From Methylomonas methanica (GTDB lineage Bacteria > Pseudomonadota > Gammaproteobacteria > Methylococcales > Methylomonadaceae): a DNA stretch of 64,000 nt. Under the pieces are notes generated by a model. It worked only from the letters and a program-made list of their open reading frames with translations, did not search any database and had not been told where the DNA came from. Shown one piece after another: positions 10,026 to 19,546 of this stretch (position 1 is the stretch's first letter; each line of letters starts with the position of its first letter). The position numbers and the translations under genes are program-made. The stretch spans positions 186,001 through 250,000 of the forward strand of contig LUUF01000079.1 in the NCBI GenBank assembly GCA_001644045.1, in the 5' to 3' direction.

Positions 10026-11003
10026 GTGAACGACGCCAATCCTATTTTTAAAAACCTGCCCGATTCGCTGCCGATTTCGCCGTTGGCGATACTGATAACC
10101 GTCACCTTGTTGGTCGGTGCGACGATGTCGTTTTACACCATCCCCGCCGAGTCTGAAGGTATCGTTTTGCGTTTTGGCGAATACATAGAAAAAGTGCCTT
10201 CCGGCTTACACGCTAAACTGCCGTTTGGCGTGGACAGCGTCATCACCGTGCCGACACAGCGTCAGCAAAAATTGGAGTTTGGGTTTGCCACGGCAGGCTT
10301 CACCAACCCCGATCAAATCGGCGACGAGCCGGCCCTAGAAAAATCGATGGTAACCGGTGATCTGAATTCCGCGCTGGTGGAGTGGATAGTGCAATATCGA
10401 ATCACCGATCCGGAGAAATATCTATTCGATGTTCGCGATCCCGGTCTGACCTTGCGGGATATTTCCGAAGCGGTGATGCGGGAAGTGGTCGGCGATCGCA
10501 CCGTCGACGAAATTATCACCATAGGCCGGCAGGAGATTGAGGAAACCGTGCTGGCACGGGCGCGCCTGTTGGCCGAGCGCTATCAGTTGGGGGTTTCTAT
10601 CAATCAGGTGCAACTGAAAAACGTCAATCCGCCGGAACCGGTGCAGCCCTCGTTCAATGAAGTGAATCGTGCTCAGCAAGATAGAGAGAATGTCATCAAT
10701 CTGGCGAATGGCGAATATAACAAAGCGGTGCCGCGAGCGCGCGGCGAAGCGGATCAGAAAATTCGCGCCGCAGAAGGCTATCGTTTTAAACGGATTAACG
10801 AAGCGGAAGGAGATGTGACGGCCTTCAATCAAGTATTGGAGCAATATCTGAAAGCACCGGACGTGACGCGCGCGCGGATTTATCTGGAAACGATGGGCGA
10901 GGTATTGCCGCAAGCCCGTCAGCAGATTATTGTCGACGATACGGTGCAACAGATATTGCCGATGCTGCCGTTTCCCGATCAAACTGCGGGAGTGGTGAAA
11001 TGA
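10026..11003 (+). CDS. hflK: HflK, FtsH-associated prohibitin-domain membrane protein
   Basis: 325 residues from the GTG at 10026, preceded by AGGAG at 10013-10017; the open frame runs back to 9945 but this start has the ribosome site. One N-terminal membrane helix (about 17-37) is followed by an SPFH/prohibitin domain opening with AESEGIVLRFGEY. A charged helical tail has the usual ARGEADQKIRAAEGY repeat-like pattern. HflK and HflC form a cage around the membrane protease FtsH and tune its access to membrane substrates. It is shorter than the E. coli protein (419), lacking most of the Gly-rich N-terminus. It overlaps hflC by four bases. Confidence 0.92.
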   Translation: MNDANPIFKNLPDSLPISPLAILITVTLLVGATMSFYTIPAESEGIVLRFGEYIEKVPSGLHAKLPFGVDSVITVPTQRQQKLEFGFATAGFTNPDQIGDEPALEKSMVTGDLNSALVEWIVQYRITDPEKYLFDVRDPGLTLRDISEAVMREVVGDRTVDEIITIGRQEIEETVLARARLLAERYQLGVSINQVQLKNVNPPEPVQPSFNEVNRAQQDRENVINLANGEYNKAVPRARGEADQKIRAAEGYRFKRINEAEGDVTAFNQVLEQYLKAPDVTRARIYLETMGEVLPQARQQIIVDDTVQQILPMLPFPDQTAGVVK

Positions 11004-11965
11004 GTCTGTCCATAAGAACCTGGTTATTAATCGTCGTCGTCGCGTTTTTGCTACTGCAATCGGTTTTTACCGTCAATCAAACCGAGCAAGTCATCATCAC
11101 CCAATTCGGCAAGCCGGTCGGCGAGCCCATAATCAGCCCAGGTTTGCATTTCAAGATCCCGTTCACCCAGCAGATTAACAGCTTCGATAAGCGCTATCTG
11201 GCCTGGGACGGGCCTATGGTGGAAATGTCCACCAAGGACAAGACTTATGTGCAGGTCGATACCTTCGCGCGCTGGCGCATAACGCAGCCCATGCAATATT
11301 ACTTGCGTTTGCGCGACGAGCGTAGCGCGCAATCAAGGTTGGAAGATATTTTAGGCAGCGAAACCCGTACCGCGATTGCCAGGCACGAACTGATCGAAGT
11401 AGTGCGTTCGGATAAGGATCGTAAACCCTTGCAAGACGAAAGCTTGGGGCCGTTGACCGGCGAGGGCACCATAGGCGTGTTGCGGCCGATCCGGGTTGGC
11501 CGGGCGGCAATCGAAAAAGACGTATTCGATGCCGCCGCGCCTAAGTTGGCGGAGTTTGGTATCGAACTGCTGGATGTACGTTTCAAACGCATCAATTACA
11601 ACCATCAAGTGTTGGAACGCATCCACCAACGGATGATCAGCGAACGCTTGCAAATTGCCCAGCGTTTTCGTTCGGAAGGCGAGGGCGAGGCGGCCAGGAT
11701 TAACGGTAATCGGGACCGGGATCTCAACGAGATCGAATCCACCGCCTACAAACGTGTGCAAGAAATTCAAGGCGAAGCGGATGCCAAGGCCACGGAAATT
11801 TACGCCAAAGCCTATGGGCAGAAAGCCGAATCCGCCGACTTTTACAAATTTTTGAAGAGCATGGAAACCTACCGCAAAGTGATAGACGGCGACGCCACCA
11901 TCGTGTTGTCGACAAATAGCGATTTATTCGGTTTGTTGAAGCGGGTGGAGAAAAACAATCGCTGA
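11000..11965 (+). CDS. hflC: HflC, FtsH-associated prohibitin-domain membrane protein
   Basis: 321 residues, translationally coupled to hflK through an ATGA overlap. It has a single N-terminal membrane anchor (about 6-22) and an SPFH domain beginning VNQTEQVIITQFGKPVG. The C-terminal helix carries ERLQIAQRFRSEGEGEAARI, the HflC coiled region. It forms the HflKC complex with the previous gene on the periplasmic face of the inner membrane. The pair is not next to hfq or hflX as it often is in gammaproteobacteria. Confidence 0.93.
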   Translation: MSLSIRTWLLIVVVAFLLLQSVFTVNQTEQVIITQFGKPVGEPIISPGLHFKIPFTQQINSFDKRYLAWDGPMVEMSTKDKTYVQVDTFARWRITQPMQYYLRLRDERSAQSRLEDILGSETRTAIARHELIEVVRSDKDRKPLQDESLGPLTGEGTIGVLRPIRVGRAAIEKDVFDAAAPKLAEFGIELLDVRFKRINYNHQVLERIHQRMISERLQIAQRFRSEGEGEAARINGNRDRDLNEIESTAYKRVQEIQGEADAKATEIYAKAYGQKAESADFYKFLKSMETYRKVIDGDATIVLSTNSDLFGLLKRVEKNNR

Positions 11966-11973
11966 TATATTGA

Positions 11974-11999
11974 AAATAACATGGTTACCGTGATTATTT
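11974..11999 (+). terminator. Possible weak hairpin after hflC
   Basis: An inverted repeat (AAATAACATGGT against ACCGTG-A-TTATTT, one bulge) lies just after the hflC stop. It is AT-rich and lacks a clear T-run, so termination is uncertain. Confidence 0.3.
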
Positions 12000-12058
12000 A
12001 GGCCCTAAAGTTATCAGCGGTTTATCTTCTAATAATTCCAATATAATAATTTTTATAA

Positions 12059-13957
12059 ATGTCGAAAAGTTTTATTTATCGTCCCGATATAGATGGGCTG
12101 CGAGCAGTTGCCGTGTTGCTGGTTGTTTTTTACCATGCCGGGTTTACAACGATAAAAGGTGGTTTCATAGGGGTTGATGTTTTTTTTGTCTTATCCGGTT
12201 TTTTGATTACGTTGATATTGGATAGGGAAATTCGATCCGGTGAATTTAGTTTCAAAAAATTTTATCTCAGGCGGATTCGGCGTTTATTACCCGCGCTATT
12301 GTTCGTACTAGTTGTCACTAGCATATTTTGTTTCTATTACTTGGTGCCTGGTGACTTAGTTGCTTACGGCAATAGCTTGAGATATACATTGCTATCGTTG
12401 AGTAATGTGTATTTTTGGTTAAATACCGGTAGTTATTTCTCTAAAAATGTCGATGAGTTGCCTTTGCTGCATACTTGGTCCTTGTCTGTCGAAGAGCAGT
12501 TTTACTTTGTATGGCCGGTCTTTTTACTGGCAATGAGCCGGTTTTTCTCGCGGACGACAACCTGGGTGTTATTTGTGCTGGGATTTTTTGCCGCATTTGG
12601 GGTTGCCGATTGGGCTGCGGTGAATAAAGCTAGCGCTGCTTATTATTTCTTGCCCACACGCGCTTATGAATTAATGTTGGGCGCAGGATTGGCATTGGCC
12701 TGGGACGATTTTCCGGTGTTAAATCAACGGCAAAATAATCTACTTTCCATAGTGGGTTTGAGCATGATAATCGGTATCAGTCTGCTCTTAAATAAGTCCC
12801 AGGTATTTCCTGGGGTAAATGCCTTATGGCCTTGTTTGGGCACTACTTTATTGATTGCGTCCGGCAAACATCAAGAACAGGTTGGAATTATAAACAGGAT
12901 TTTGGCGATTAAGCCCGTGGTGGCAATCGGCTTAATATCCTATGCCCTATATTTATGGCATTGGCCAATTTTGGCGCTAATTAATTATCAAGGTATAGAG
13001 TTAACTAAGCAGGTAGCTTCGCTTGCTATTGGTGCATCGATTGCTATGGCGGTATTAAGTTATTTTTTTATAGAAAAACCGTTTAGAACTAAATTGATTT
13101 TTTCTTTCGAAAAATCATTTGTTATTTGGTTACTAATTCCTGTTATCGTGTCGGCTTTTGGCTATGAATACGTGCAAGGCAAGGATGGCTTTAAAGATAG
13201 ATTCGAGAAGTTATTCAATCCGACTAATAAGATCCTACCCGACCTTGAGAAAGCTAACCTGGGTAAATTATCGGGTAGTTATCTTGGAATTAAAAAAGCA
13301 AAGTTAGATGGGTTGTTTATCGGCGATTCAATGGCCGGCGCTTATCTTGATTTTGTAAATGTGTTAGCTGTTGATGCAGGCTTGTTTATTTATGGCTCTC
13401 ACTTATCCGGTCTGCCACCTTTCTTGGGACAATTCGACTACCCGCGCGAGGATGCGCTAGAGACTAGAACTCCCGATAAATTAGAATAGAACGAACTAAG
13501 AATTAAAGAGGCGGGAAACTATCGGTTTGTGATTTTGAGTGCGAGCTGGGCAAATGGTTTCCCATATTTAGGACGCAGTGAGCAGGATATACACCGTACT
13601 ATCGAATATTATATTAATAATAATGTCAAAGTGATTATATTGTGGAAACCGAATTTTTTTGGCGGTGCACGGATATATAATCAGGCCGTGGCGCAATTGA
13701 TGCGGACTAAAACCTTGGCGGATTTTAAAATAAAAGATCAGCCGACTAAAATCGTTGCGGATTTAAAAGAAAAATATCCAGCCATTATTCTTATTAATCC
13801 TAACGATGTGCTATGTAGAGATGGGGAATGCGATGTGCAAATAGACGGTACGTTCATCTATAGCGATCAAGCGCATTTAAATAGATTGGGGTCGTATCTG
13901 TTGGGCGAAAAATATCTGAAAGTCAACGGCAATCCTTTGTCGGTTCTACTGCACTAG
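12059..13957 (+). pseudogene. Acyltransferase-3/SGNH O-acyltransferase, interrupted by in-frame TAG
   Basis: One frame runs from the ATG at 12059 to a TAG at 13955, broken only by TAG at 13487-13489 (codon 477). Residues 1-350 are the multi-membrane-helix acyltransferase-3 domain (RPDIDGLRAVAVLLVVFYHA start, conserved HTWSLSVEEQFYF). The SGNH domain has its GDS block (FIGDSMAGA, Ser near 425) before the stop and its DxxH block (SDQAHLN) after it. Intact members are single proteins of about 630 residues that O-acetylate surface sugars such as lipopolysaccharide O-antigen. A truncated product would keep the membrane domain but lose the catalytic His. The gene is visibly more AT-rich than its neighbours. 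A sequencing error or natural readthrough are alternatives. Confidence 0.85.
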
Positions 13958-14074
13958 TTCGATTGATGTAATTAACAACCGGACACATTTGGAGCTCCCA
14001 GCAATTAAGCAAAAATTAAGCTGGAGTCGGCAAACTTTATCGTAAGCAAATAATTTTCTAACAGGAGGTTTGCG

Positions 14075-14437
14075 ATGTTAAGAAGAACAACAGTCATCGT
14101 TTTGGGTTTATTGGTTTCGTCGGCTGCGTTGGCCGACCACGAGCATTGGGGGCATCATCATGGCCACCACCATCACGGGCATTATCGGCCGATGTACCGG
14201 GAAGAAGTGATTTATTATCAACCTGCGCCGGTCGCCGAGTATGTGCCGGCTCCCCAGTATTACGCGCCGCCACCTCCGCCGCCGCCGACTTATTACGGTT
14301 ACGACCAACGCTCGCCGCAAGGTTTGCTGGGCGGCATGTTGGGGAGTGCGATGGGCTATCAGCTTGGCAATGGTGACCCAATAGCCGCCGGTATCGGTGC
14401 CGCCGCCGGAGCTTTGTTGGGTAACGGCATGTACTGA
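14075..14437 (+). CDS. Small secreted His/Pro-rich protein with glycine-zipper segment
   Basis: 120 residues, preceded by a strong AGGAGG ribosome site. A signal peptide (about 1-20, ending AALA) precedes a His cluster (HEHWGHHHGHHHHGH, about 22-37). Next come a Tyr/Pro-rich linker with seven consecutive prolines and a C-terminal glycine-zipper segment (LLGGMLGSAMGYQLG, then AAGIGAAAGALLG). Glycine zippers of this kind occur in envelope proteins that insert in membranes. The His cluster could bind Ni2+, Cu2+ or Zn2+; that is inference. No family name is assigned. Confidence 0.8.
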   Translation: MLRRTTVIVLGLLVSSAALADHEHWGHHHGHHHHGHYRPMYREEVIYYQPAPVAEYVPAPQYYAPPPPPPPTYYGYDQRSPQGLLGGMLGSAMGYQLGNGDPIAAGIGAAAGALLGNGMY

Positions 14438-14451
14438 GGATGCCGCGTAGG

Positions 14452-14625
14452 TCAATATTCCAGTAATTTGAAAAAACTTTTCGGCGCGCCGCAAATCGGA
14501 CAATCCCAGTCGTCGGGGATGTCCTCCCAACGGGTGCCGGGCGCGATGCCGCTGTCCGGGTCGCCCTTGGCTTCGTCGTAAATGTGTTCGCATTCCTGGC
14601 AATGATATTTTTTGTAATCGCTCAT
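14452..14625 (-). CDS. Rubredoxin
   Basis: 57 residues from the ATG at 14625, which has GAGGAGA just upstream; the longer frame to 14655 lacks this. Two CxxC pairs, Cys9/Cys12 (CQEC) and Cys42/Cys45 (CPIC), would hold one iron atom. The middle segment [18 protein letters not shown] is typical of rubredoxins. It is a small cytosolic one-electron carrier, often serving oxygenases or oxidative-stress enzymes. It is the last gene of a minus-strand run after the YqiA-like esterase (18-base gap). The first pair lacks the Gly that usually follows. Confidence 0.95.
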   Translation of the reverse strand: MSDYKKYHCQECEHIYDEAKGDPDSGIAPGTRWEDIPDDWDCPICGAPKSFFKLLEY

Positions 14626-14642
14626 TGGATTCTCCTCTGATG

Positions 14643-15146
14643 CTAAGCGGCGCAATCGCCGAGAAATCGTTCGAAAGCTGTGGCCATTATTGGCAATATG
14701 CTCAATAAGCGGTGGTCGGCGTCCAGCATATGCAGACGCGCGCGATGTTCGCGGCAGAAGAGCCAGGCGTTTTCCGGCGGCACCACATCGTCTTGCCAGC
14801 CGTGAAACACCTCGATATTGGCTGTCGTCGGTTTGAACTCGGTCCGCGCGTATCCCAGCAAATAGAACGCCGGCGCGATCAAAAACAGGCCATCTGGTTT
14901 GATGATTTCCGCCGCGACGGTGGAGACATAAGCACCCATGCTGGAACCCACCAATACTATCGTTTCGTAGTTCGACAAATCCTGCGCCAGTAGCTGCTGT
15001 ACCCGCCAGTCCGGATCGTTGCTGGCTTGATAATCCGGGCTGATAAATTCAAATCCTTGGTGTTTGGCAACTTCCGCCAGTGCCAAGGGCTTTTCGCCCC
15101 AGGGAATACTGTCCTTGCCGTGGCTGTATATCACCAGTTTGCTCAT
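14643..15146 (-). CDS. YqiA/YcfP-type alpha/beta-hydrolase
   Basis: 167 residues. The nucleophile elbow GSSMG at 67-71 puts Ser69 as nucleophile. Asp at 119/120 (HGWQDD) and His145 (LDADHR) complete a plausible triad. The small size and lack of a lid domain match the YqiA/YcfP esterase group, cytosolic enzymes with broad short-chain ester activity and unclear biological role. It lies between the DUF2905 gene and rubredoxin on the same strand with short gaps, suggesting one transcript. Confidence 0.85.
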   Translation of the reverse strand: MSKLVIYSHGKDSIPWGEKPLALAEVAKHQGFEFISPDYQASNDPDWRVQQLLAQDLSNYETIVLVGSSMGAYVSTVAAEIIKPDGLFLIAPAFYLLGYARTEFKPTTANIEVFHGWQDDVVPPENAWLFCREHRARLHMLDADHRLLSILPIMATAFERFLGDCAA

Positions 15147-15171
15147 GATCTTTTTCTCGCTGTTGGAAAGA

Positions 15172-15387
15172 TTATTTTCGGAAAAATAAATTGGCCAGCA
15201 ACGTGATCAGCACGCTGACCACAATCATCGACGTAATCGGTATAAACACGAAGCTGCTTTTATTCTGAATCCGAATATCGCCCGGCAGTTTGCCGAACCA
15301 ATTCACCAACCACGGAGCGTAGTTCAGAACCAAGCCGATCAGCAGGATGGCCGAGCCGATAACGATTAGTGCTTTGCCGGGTTCCAT
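15172..15387 (-). CDS. DUF2905 small membrane protein
   Basis: 71 residues with two hydrophobic helices (about 6-24 and 46-66) separated by a polar loop containing WFGKLPGDIRIQ. That loop is the hallmark of the DUF2905 family. Function is unknown; it is a bitopic or hairpin inner-membrane protein. It sits 25 bases before the esterase gene, in the minus-strand cluster. Confidence 0.85.
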   Translation of the reverse strand: MEPGKALIVIGSAILLIGLVLNYAPWLVNWFGKLPGDIRIQNKSSFVFIPITSMIVVSVLITLLANLFFRK

Positions 15388-15509
15388 ATCTTGTCCTGTG
15401 TGTTGCTGAAGCTGCTTATTTTACGGTCATCCGCTCTTTTGCGATAAGCCACTACAGCCAATTCGTCTGTTTAAGCCGATCTTTGCCTGTTGTGCCGGCA
15501 CCGATAATG

Positions 15510-16799
15510 TTACGAAACTACCACCACTTGCGCGAAACCGCCGCCCGGTGTGCGAAAGTTGGTGGTTTGGCCTTGGTAGAGGCGGGCGCAGACCAGTTGG
15601 GTTTGGCCCCGATAGACATAATGGCGTAAATCCAGTTTTAACTCACCGGTGTCCAGCTGCCGCTCGCTGGGTTTGACCAGGGTCTGCGCCACATAATCGT
15701 GATGCAGAATATCCTCGAAAACGCGCCGGGTCAGTTTGTCGCCACGATAAGCCGCCTTGCTGCCGTAGCCTTTGGCCGGTTTGAAAAACAACTGCTTGCG
15801 CTCTGCCCAAAACCATTCGGCATTTTGCGCATCGACCAGCACGGTATGGGCGATACCTTCTCGCAATATCGCGCGGGTATGGTTGTCGACGCCGATAGTT
15901 TGCAAAAAATCGTCGTTGCCCAGCCAGACCAGATTTCTTTTGTCGGCATACAGCGCATGATTTCTGGGGTGCGGTGTCAGCACGACCGCGCCGCTTAGAT
16001 AGGCTTGGCGCAATTTTTGGCATTTTTCCGATTCCAACCCAAAATCGGTCAAGCGGTTATAAACCAGATCGATTTTCAGATCGCCGTGCCAAAGCGCGCC
16101 GTCGCGAAAGCTCAAAGACTCTGGACCGCAGATTACGGTTTTGATTTTCTGTTGTTCGAACAGATGCTTAAACAGCAGAAACTCCGGCCACATGTATTGA
16201 TTTTGCGGGTCGTCGTCGACGATGGCGATGCTGCGCAATGGCGCCAAATCGCGTTCCGCTCGCCATTCCTGGTAAAACATGTCCATGAATACCGCTTCGG
16301 CTTGCTGACTATCTTGCCGGGGTAAGGCGGCTGCACCGGGCTGCTGATTACCGGCGATTTCGCAGCAGCTGTTTTGCGCCCGAATCAGTAGCGCATTTAT
16401 CATCGCGCCGCCGGCATTGGAATTGATTTCGATCAGTTTCGGGCCGTCGGCGCTCAGATGAAAGTCGTAGCCCAGAAATACGCCGTGGGCTTTGGCTAAA
16501 AACCGCGCGGCGTCCGGGGCGTATTTTAGTACCTGCTGTTGGTACGCCGGCAGTGCAATCACCCGTTCCAGTGCGGCGATGATCTCACGTTGTTGCTCCA
16601 GACAAACTCGGTCGAGAAATACCGCCGATTCAGCGAACAAATTCGGTCGCTCCTCAGCGATCATTCGGTATAAATCATCGTTTCCATCCAGATTATTCAA
16701 TTCGCTACGCAGCGCTTTGCGATTCAGCGACGCGCAACGGCAATCGCTGTTTAGTTGCTCGGCACTGGGTGTTTGCTCGGGTTCTGGATAGGGATGCAT
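15510..16799 (-). CDS. ATP-grasp-like protein of unknown substrate
   Basis: 429 residues, cytosolic, no signal peptide. The block KLIEINSNAGG (about 126-136) resembles the metal-binding ExN segment of ATP-grasp enzymes. A later stretch, LFFKPAKGYGSKA (about 335-350), looks like the Lys-containing nucleotide loop. In standard ATP-grasp proteins the Lys loop precedes the ExN block; here the order is reversed, pointing to a circularly permuted fold. Such enzymes join a carboxylate to an amine using ATP. I cannot name the substrate. A short Cys pair (CRC, about 21-23) near the N-terminus is unexplained. It is probably the first gene of the minus-strand run, 122 bases from DUF2905. Confidence 0.65.
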   Translation of the reverse strand: MHPYPEPEQTPSAEQLNSDCRCASLNRKALRSELNNLDGNDDLYRMIAEERPNLFAESAVFLDRVCLEQQREIIAALERVIALPAYQQQVLKYAPDAARFLAKAHGVFLGYDFHLSADGPKLIEINSNAGGAMINALLIRAQNSCCEIAGNQQPGAAALPRQDSQQAEAVFMDMFYQEWRAERDLAPLRSIAIVDDDPQNQYMWPEFLLFKHLFEQQKIKTVICGPESLSFRDGALWHGDLKIDLVYNRLTDFGLESEKCQKLRQAYLSGAVVLTPHPRNHALYADKRNLVWLGNDDFLQTIGVDNHTRAILREGIAHTVLVDAQNAEWFWAERKQLFFKPAKGYGSKAAYRGDKLTRRVFEDILHHDYVAQTLVKPSERQLDTGELKLDLRHYVYRGQTQLVCARLYQGQTTNFRTPGGGFAQVVVVS

Positions 16800-17056
16800 G
16801 AAAAACGGTTAGCGTTGATTGTGGGGCGAACAAAATCTACCGCAGTATTCTAGCGCGATACGCTTGCTGGAAAATCGGTAAATTCTAATATAGCTTCCTG
16901 CCAGCCGGGCAAGGCCATGCAATATTGGACCGACAAGATTTTTTGCTTTCACTTGCGTGTCCGGTCTGTGTGGCTTTTTTATCGGGGAAAGCTAGAACTT
17001 GCGCGTGTATTTTGTCAATATGACAACCTTTGTCCGTATTTCAACCCGCAAGAATC

Positions 17057-18820
17057 ATGAAGCAGCAAGCCGCATTAACCAACAATCAAATGAAATTGCG
17101 CAAATCCACACCGTATCTGCTGACGGTTTTGGCGCTGCTGTATTTTTTTTCGCAACCTGCCAGCAGCCAAAGTCCCGAGCCCGGTATTAAGCAAGCGATA
17201 GAGTCTTTGCTGGCCAGCAAACAGCAGCCTTTGCTGTCGCAAGCGGATTTTTCGCAGTATAGCGACGCTCTGAAAAACTTGTATCAAATGAATGCCAATC
17301 AACTGATTTGGCTGGGCGAAGGCCGTACCGGGAAAAATCGCGAAGACGCGTTGAGCCTGTTAACTAATGCCAAAGCCGACGGTTTGAATCCTGTCGCTTA
17401 CGATGCGGAGCGCTTGCGCGGTTATTTACAACGCGCCGCTACGCTACCGCAAAGCGCGACGACGGAGTTGGCATCTTACGATGTGGCCTTGTCGATAGCC
17501 CTGGTGCATTATGCGCGTGATTTACATGTCGGCCGGGTCAATCCGCGCGATTTCGATTATCCAGTGCAATTTGCCGCTAAATCGGCAAGCGATGTCGCGG
17601 TGTTGTTGAATCAATATATTCAGCAACAAACTCTCGCCGAGCTGCCGGCGGTGTTGGCGCCGAAATTCAAACAATATCAGCAGTTAAAGACGGTATTAGC
17701 GAGTTATCACCAACAAAATACCGCTCCGCAGATGTCAAAATTACTGTTTGCGAAATCGCTGCGCCCCGGCGAGCAAGATCCGCAATTGCCCGAGTTACGC
17801 CGGCGTCTGCTGGAGTTGGGTGAGCTGAAGGCGGAAGAAGTGGCTGGCGCCGGCAACACCGAAACGCTTTACGACGCTGCGGCGACAGAGGCGGTGAAAC
17901 GCTTGCAGCAACAGCAGGGTTTAAAAGCGGATGGCGTGATTGGCAAGCAAACGCTGGCCTTACTGAATCAAACCCCGGCCGATAAAATTGCCATGATCGA
18001 ATTTGCCATGGAGCGCTTACGCTGGATGCCGGAGTTGCCGGACGGGCCAAGAATTTTCGTAAATATCCCGGCGTTTCAGCTGTGGGCTTTCAATTCTCGC
18101 GACGACCAACAGCCGTTGACCATGAAAGTCATCGTCGGCAAAGCCGAAAAGAACCAGACGCCGGTACTCTGGGAAGAGATGAAATATCTGGAGTTCATGC
18201 CGTATTGGAACATTCCGAAAAGCATCATGGATAAGGAAATGCTGCCCAAGCTATTAAGCGATGAAGAATTTCTGGCCAATCAGGATATCGAGCTGGTGGG
18301 ACGCAATGCCGACGACGATGAAGATGCAGACGAAAATCAGGACAGCATTGTCGACGAAATCAAGAGCGGCCGGGTGCGCGCCAGACAACGACCGGGCAGC
18401 AACAATCCCTTGGGGCGGGTGAAGTTTATTTTTCCGAACAAGGCTGATGTGTATTTGCACGATACCCCGGGTAAATCCGCGTTTAATCGGGATCGCCGCG
18501 ATCTCAGCCACGGTTGTGTCAGAGTGGCGGAAGCGGAGAAATTGGCGGAATTTGTGCTAGGCGACCAAAGCGACTGGGACCAACAAACCATACAGCAAGC
18601 GATGGCCGGGCCGAAAACCCAGCGGGTCAGCCTGAAAAAGGCTATACCTGTTTTGTTCTTTTACACCACTGCATTTGTGGATCGCGATGACAAACCGCGC
18701 TTTTACCCGGATATTTATGGTCAAGACGAGTTATTGCGAAGTGCATTGCATAAGGCATCCGCTCCGAACGCTGAACAGGCCTTAGTCAGTAAATCGACAA
18801 CGCCTGGCAGCGGTGGCTGA
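17057..18820 (+). CDS. Periplasmic L,D-transpeptidase, YcbB/LdtD type
   Basis: 587 residues from the ATG at 17057; starts at 17030 (TTG) and 17090 (ATG) are also possible. The N-terminal hydrophobic segment (PYLLTVLALLYFFSQPASS) is a signal peptide or anchor. A YcbB-type scaffold domain is followed by a peptidoglycan-binding helix bundle (about 270-310). The YkuD catalytic domain has SHGCVR with His485 and Cys487. Such enzymes make 3-3 crosslinks in peptidoglycan or attach proteins to it. An acidic insert (DDDEDADENQD, about 425) lies inside the catalytic region. It has no operon partner. Confidence 0.92.
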   Translation: MKQQAALTNNQMKLRKSTPYLLTVLALLYFFSQPASSQSPEPGIKQAIESLLASKQQPLLSQADFSQYSDALKNLYQMNANQLIWLGEGRTGKNREDALSLLTNAKADGLNPVAYDAERLRGYLQRAATLPQSATTELASYDVALSIALVHYARDLHVGRVNPRDFDYPVQFAAKSASDVAVLLNQYIQQQTLAELPAVLAPKFKQYQQLKTVLASYHQQNTAPQMSKLLFAKSLRPGEQDPQLPELRRRLLELGELKAEEVAGAGNTETLYDAAATEAVKRLQQQQGLKADGVIGKQTLALLNQTPADKIAMIEFAMERLRWMPELPDGPRIFVNIPAFQLWAFNSRDDQQPLTMKVIVGKAEKNQTPVLWEEMKYLEFMPYWNIPKSIMDKEMLPKLLSDEEFLANQDIELVGRNADDDEDADENQDSIVDEIKSGRVRARQRPGSNNPLGRVKFIFPNKADVYLHDTPGKSAFNRDRRDLSHGCVRVAEAEKLAEFVLGDQSDWDQQTIQQAMAGPKTQRVSLKKAIPVLFFYTTAFVDRDDKPRFYPDIYGQDELLRSALHKASAPNAEQALVSKSTTPGSGG

Positions 18821-18990
18821 GCGATTGGTTTTTTTGCAAACGGAATTTGTCGGCGCAGGGATGGCTGGATAAGCCTGATAGCCATCCTGGCCTCGGTTTT
18901 TAATGCCTAGCTCTGTTTCAACTACCGCAAAATTTTTTTTACGGTAGATTGCTTGCCATCGCAGTAGCCCTGCATTGTCATGCAAATATC

Positions 18991-19455
18991 ATGAAAATTT
19001 ATCACATCCACCGGCAGCAGCGCTTGGCTCTCGACCAGCAGCAAGCGTGGGCCTTCTTCTCGTCCCCGCACTATCTGAATCAAATTACGCCTGAGTTTTT
19101 CCATGTCGATATTACTTCGCCTGTGCCGGAGGATATTTATGCAGGCTTGCTGATCCGTTATCGGATGAAGGCAGTGTTTGGCGTACCCATGTCTTGGCTC
19201 TCGGAAGTCAGTCACTGCGACAAGCCGAACCGGTTTGTCTACCAACAAGCGGTCGGTCCGTTCGGCTTCTGGAGTCATGAAGTGTGCCTGAGGAATTGCG
19301 CGGAAGGCGTGGTACTGGAGGACATCGTGTTTTATACGATGCCGTTCGGCTGGCTGGGCCAATTGCTGCATGGGTTTATCGGCGATAAGTTACAGCGCAT
19401 ATTCGATACGCGCCGCGATTATCTGCAAGCAAAATGGGGCCTTGCCGAGCCGTGA
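18991..19455 (+). CDS. SRPBCC-fold (START-like) protein
   Basis: 154 residues from the ATG at 18991; the frame opens at 18949 but that region has no ribosome site. The N-terminal KIYHIHRQQRLALDQQQAWAFFSSPHYL and the later segment up to the C-terminal helix fit the SRPBCC (ligand-binding helix-grip) fold, as in coenzyme Q-binding and cyclase-like proteins. No catalytic residues can be assigned. It is probably cytosolic and binds a hydrophobic ligand. The next gene starts 92 bases on, and the two may be co-transcribed. Confidence 0.75.
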   Translation: MKIYHIHRQQRLALDQQQAWAFFSSPHYLNQITPEFFHVDITSPVPEDIYAGLLIRYRMKAVFGVPMSWLSEVSHCDKPNRFVYQQAVGPFGFWSHEVCLRNCAEGVVLEDIVFYTMPFGWLGQLLHGFIGDKLQRIFDTRRDYLQAKWGLAEP

Positions 19456-19546
19456 AGGATTAATCCCGTATCGGTTTGACTGTTGACTTTTTTCATCCGC
19501 AGGCATCTAATCAAGATTCTGCACATTCAACCTGAAGGAGGCTAAT

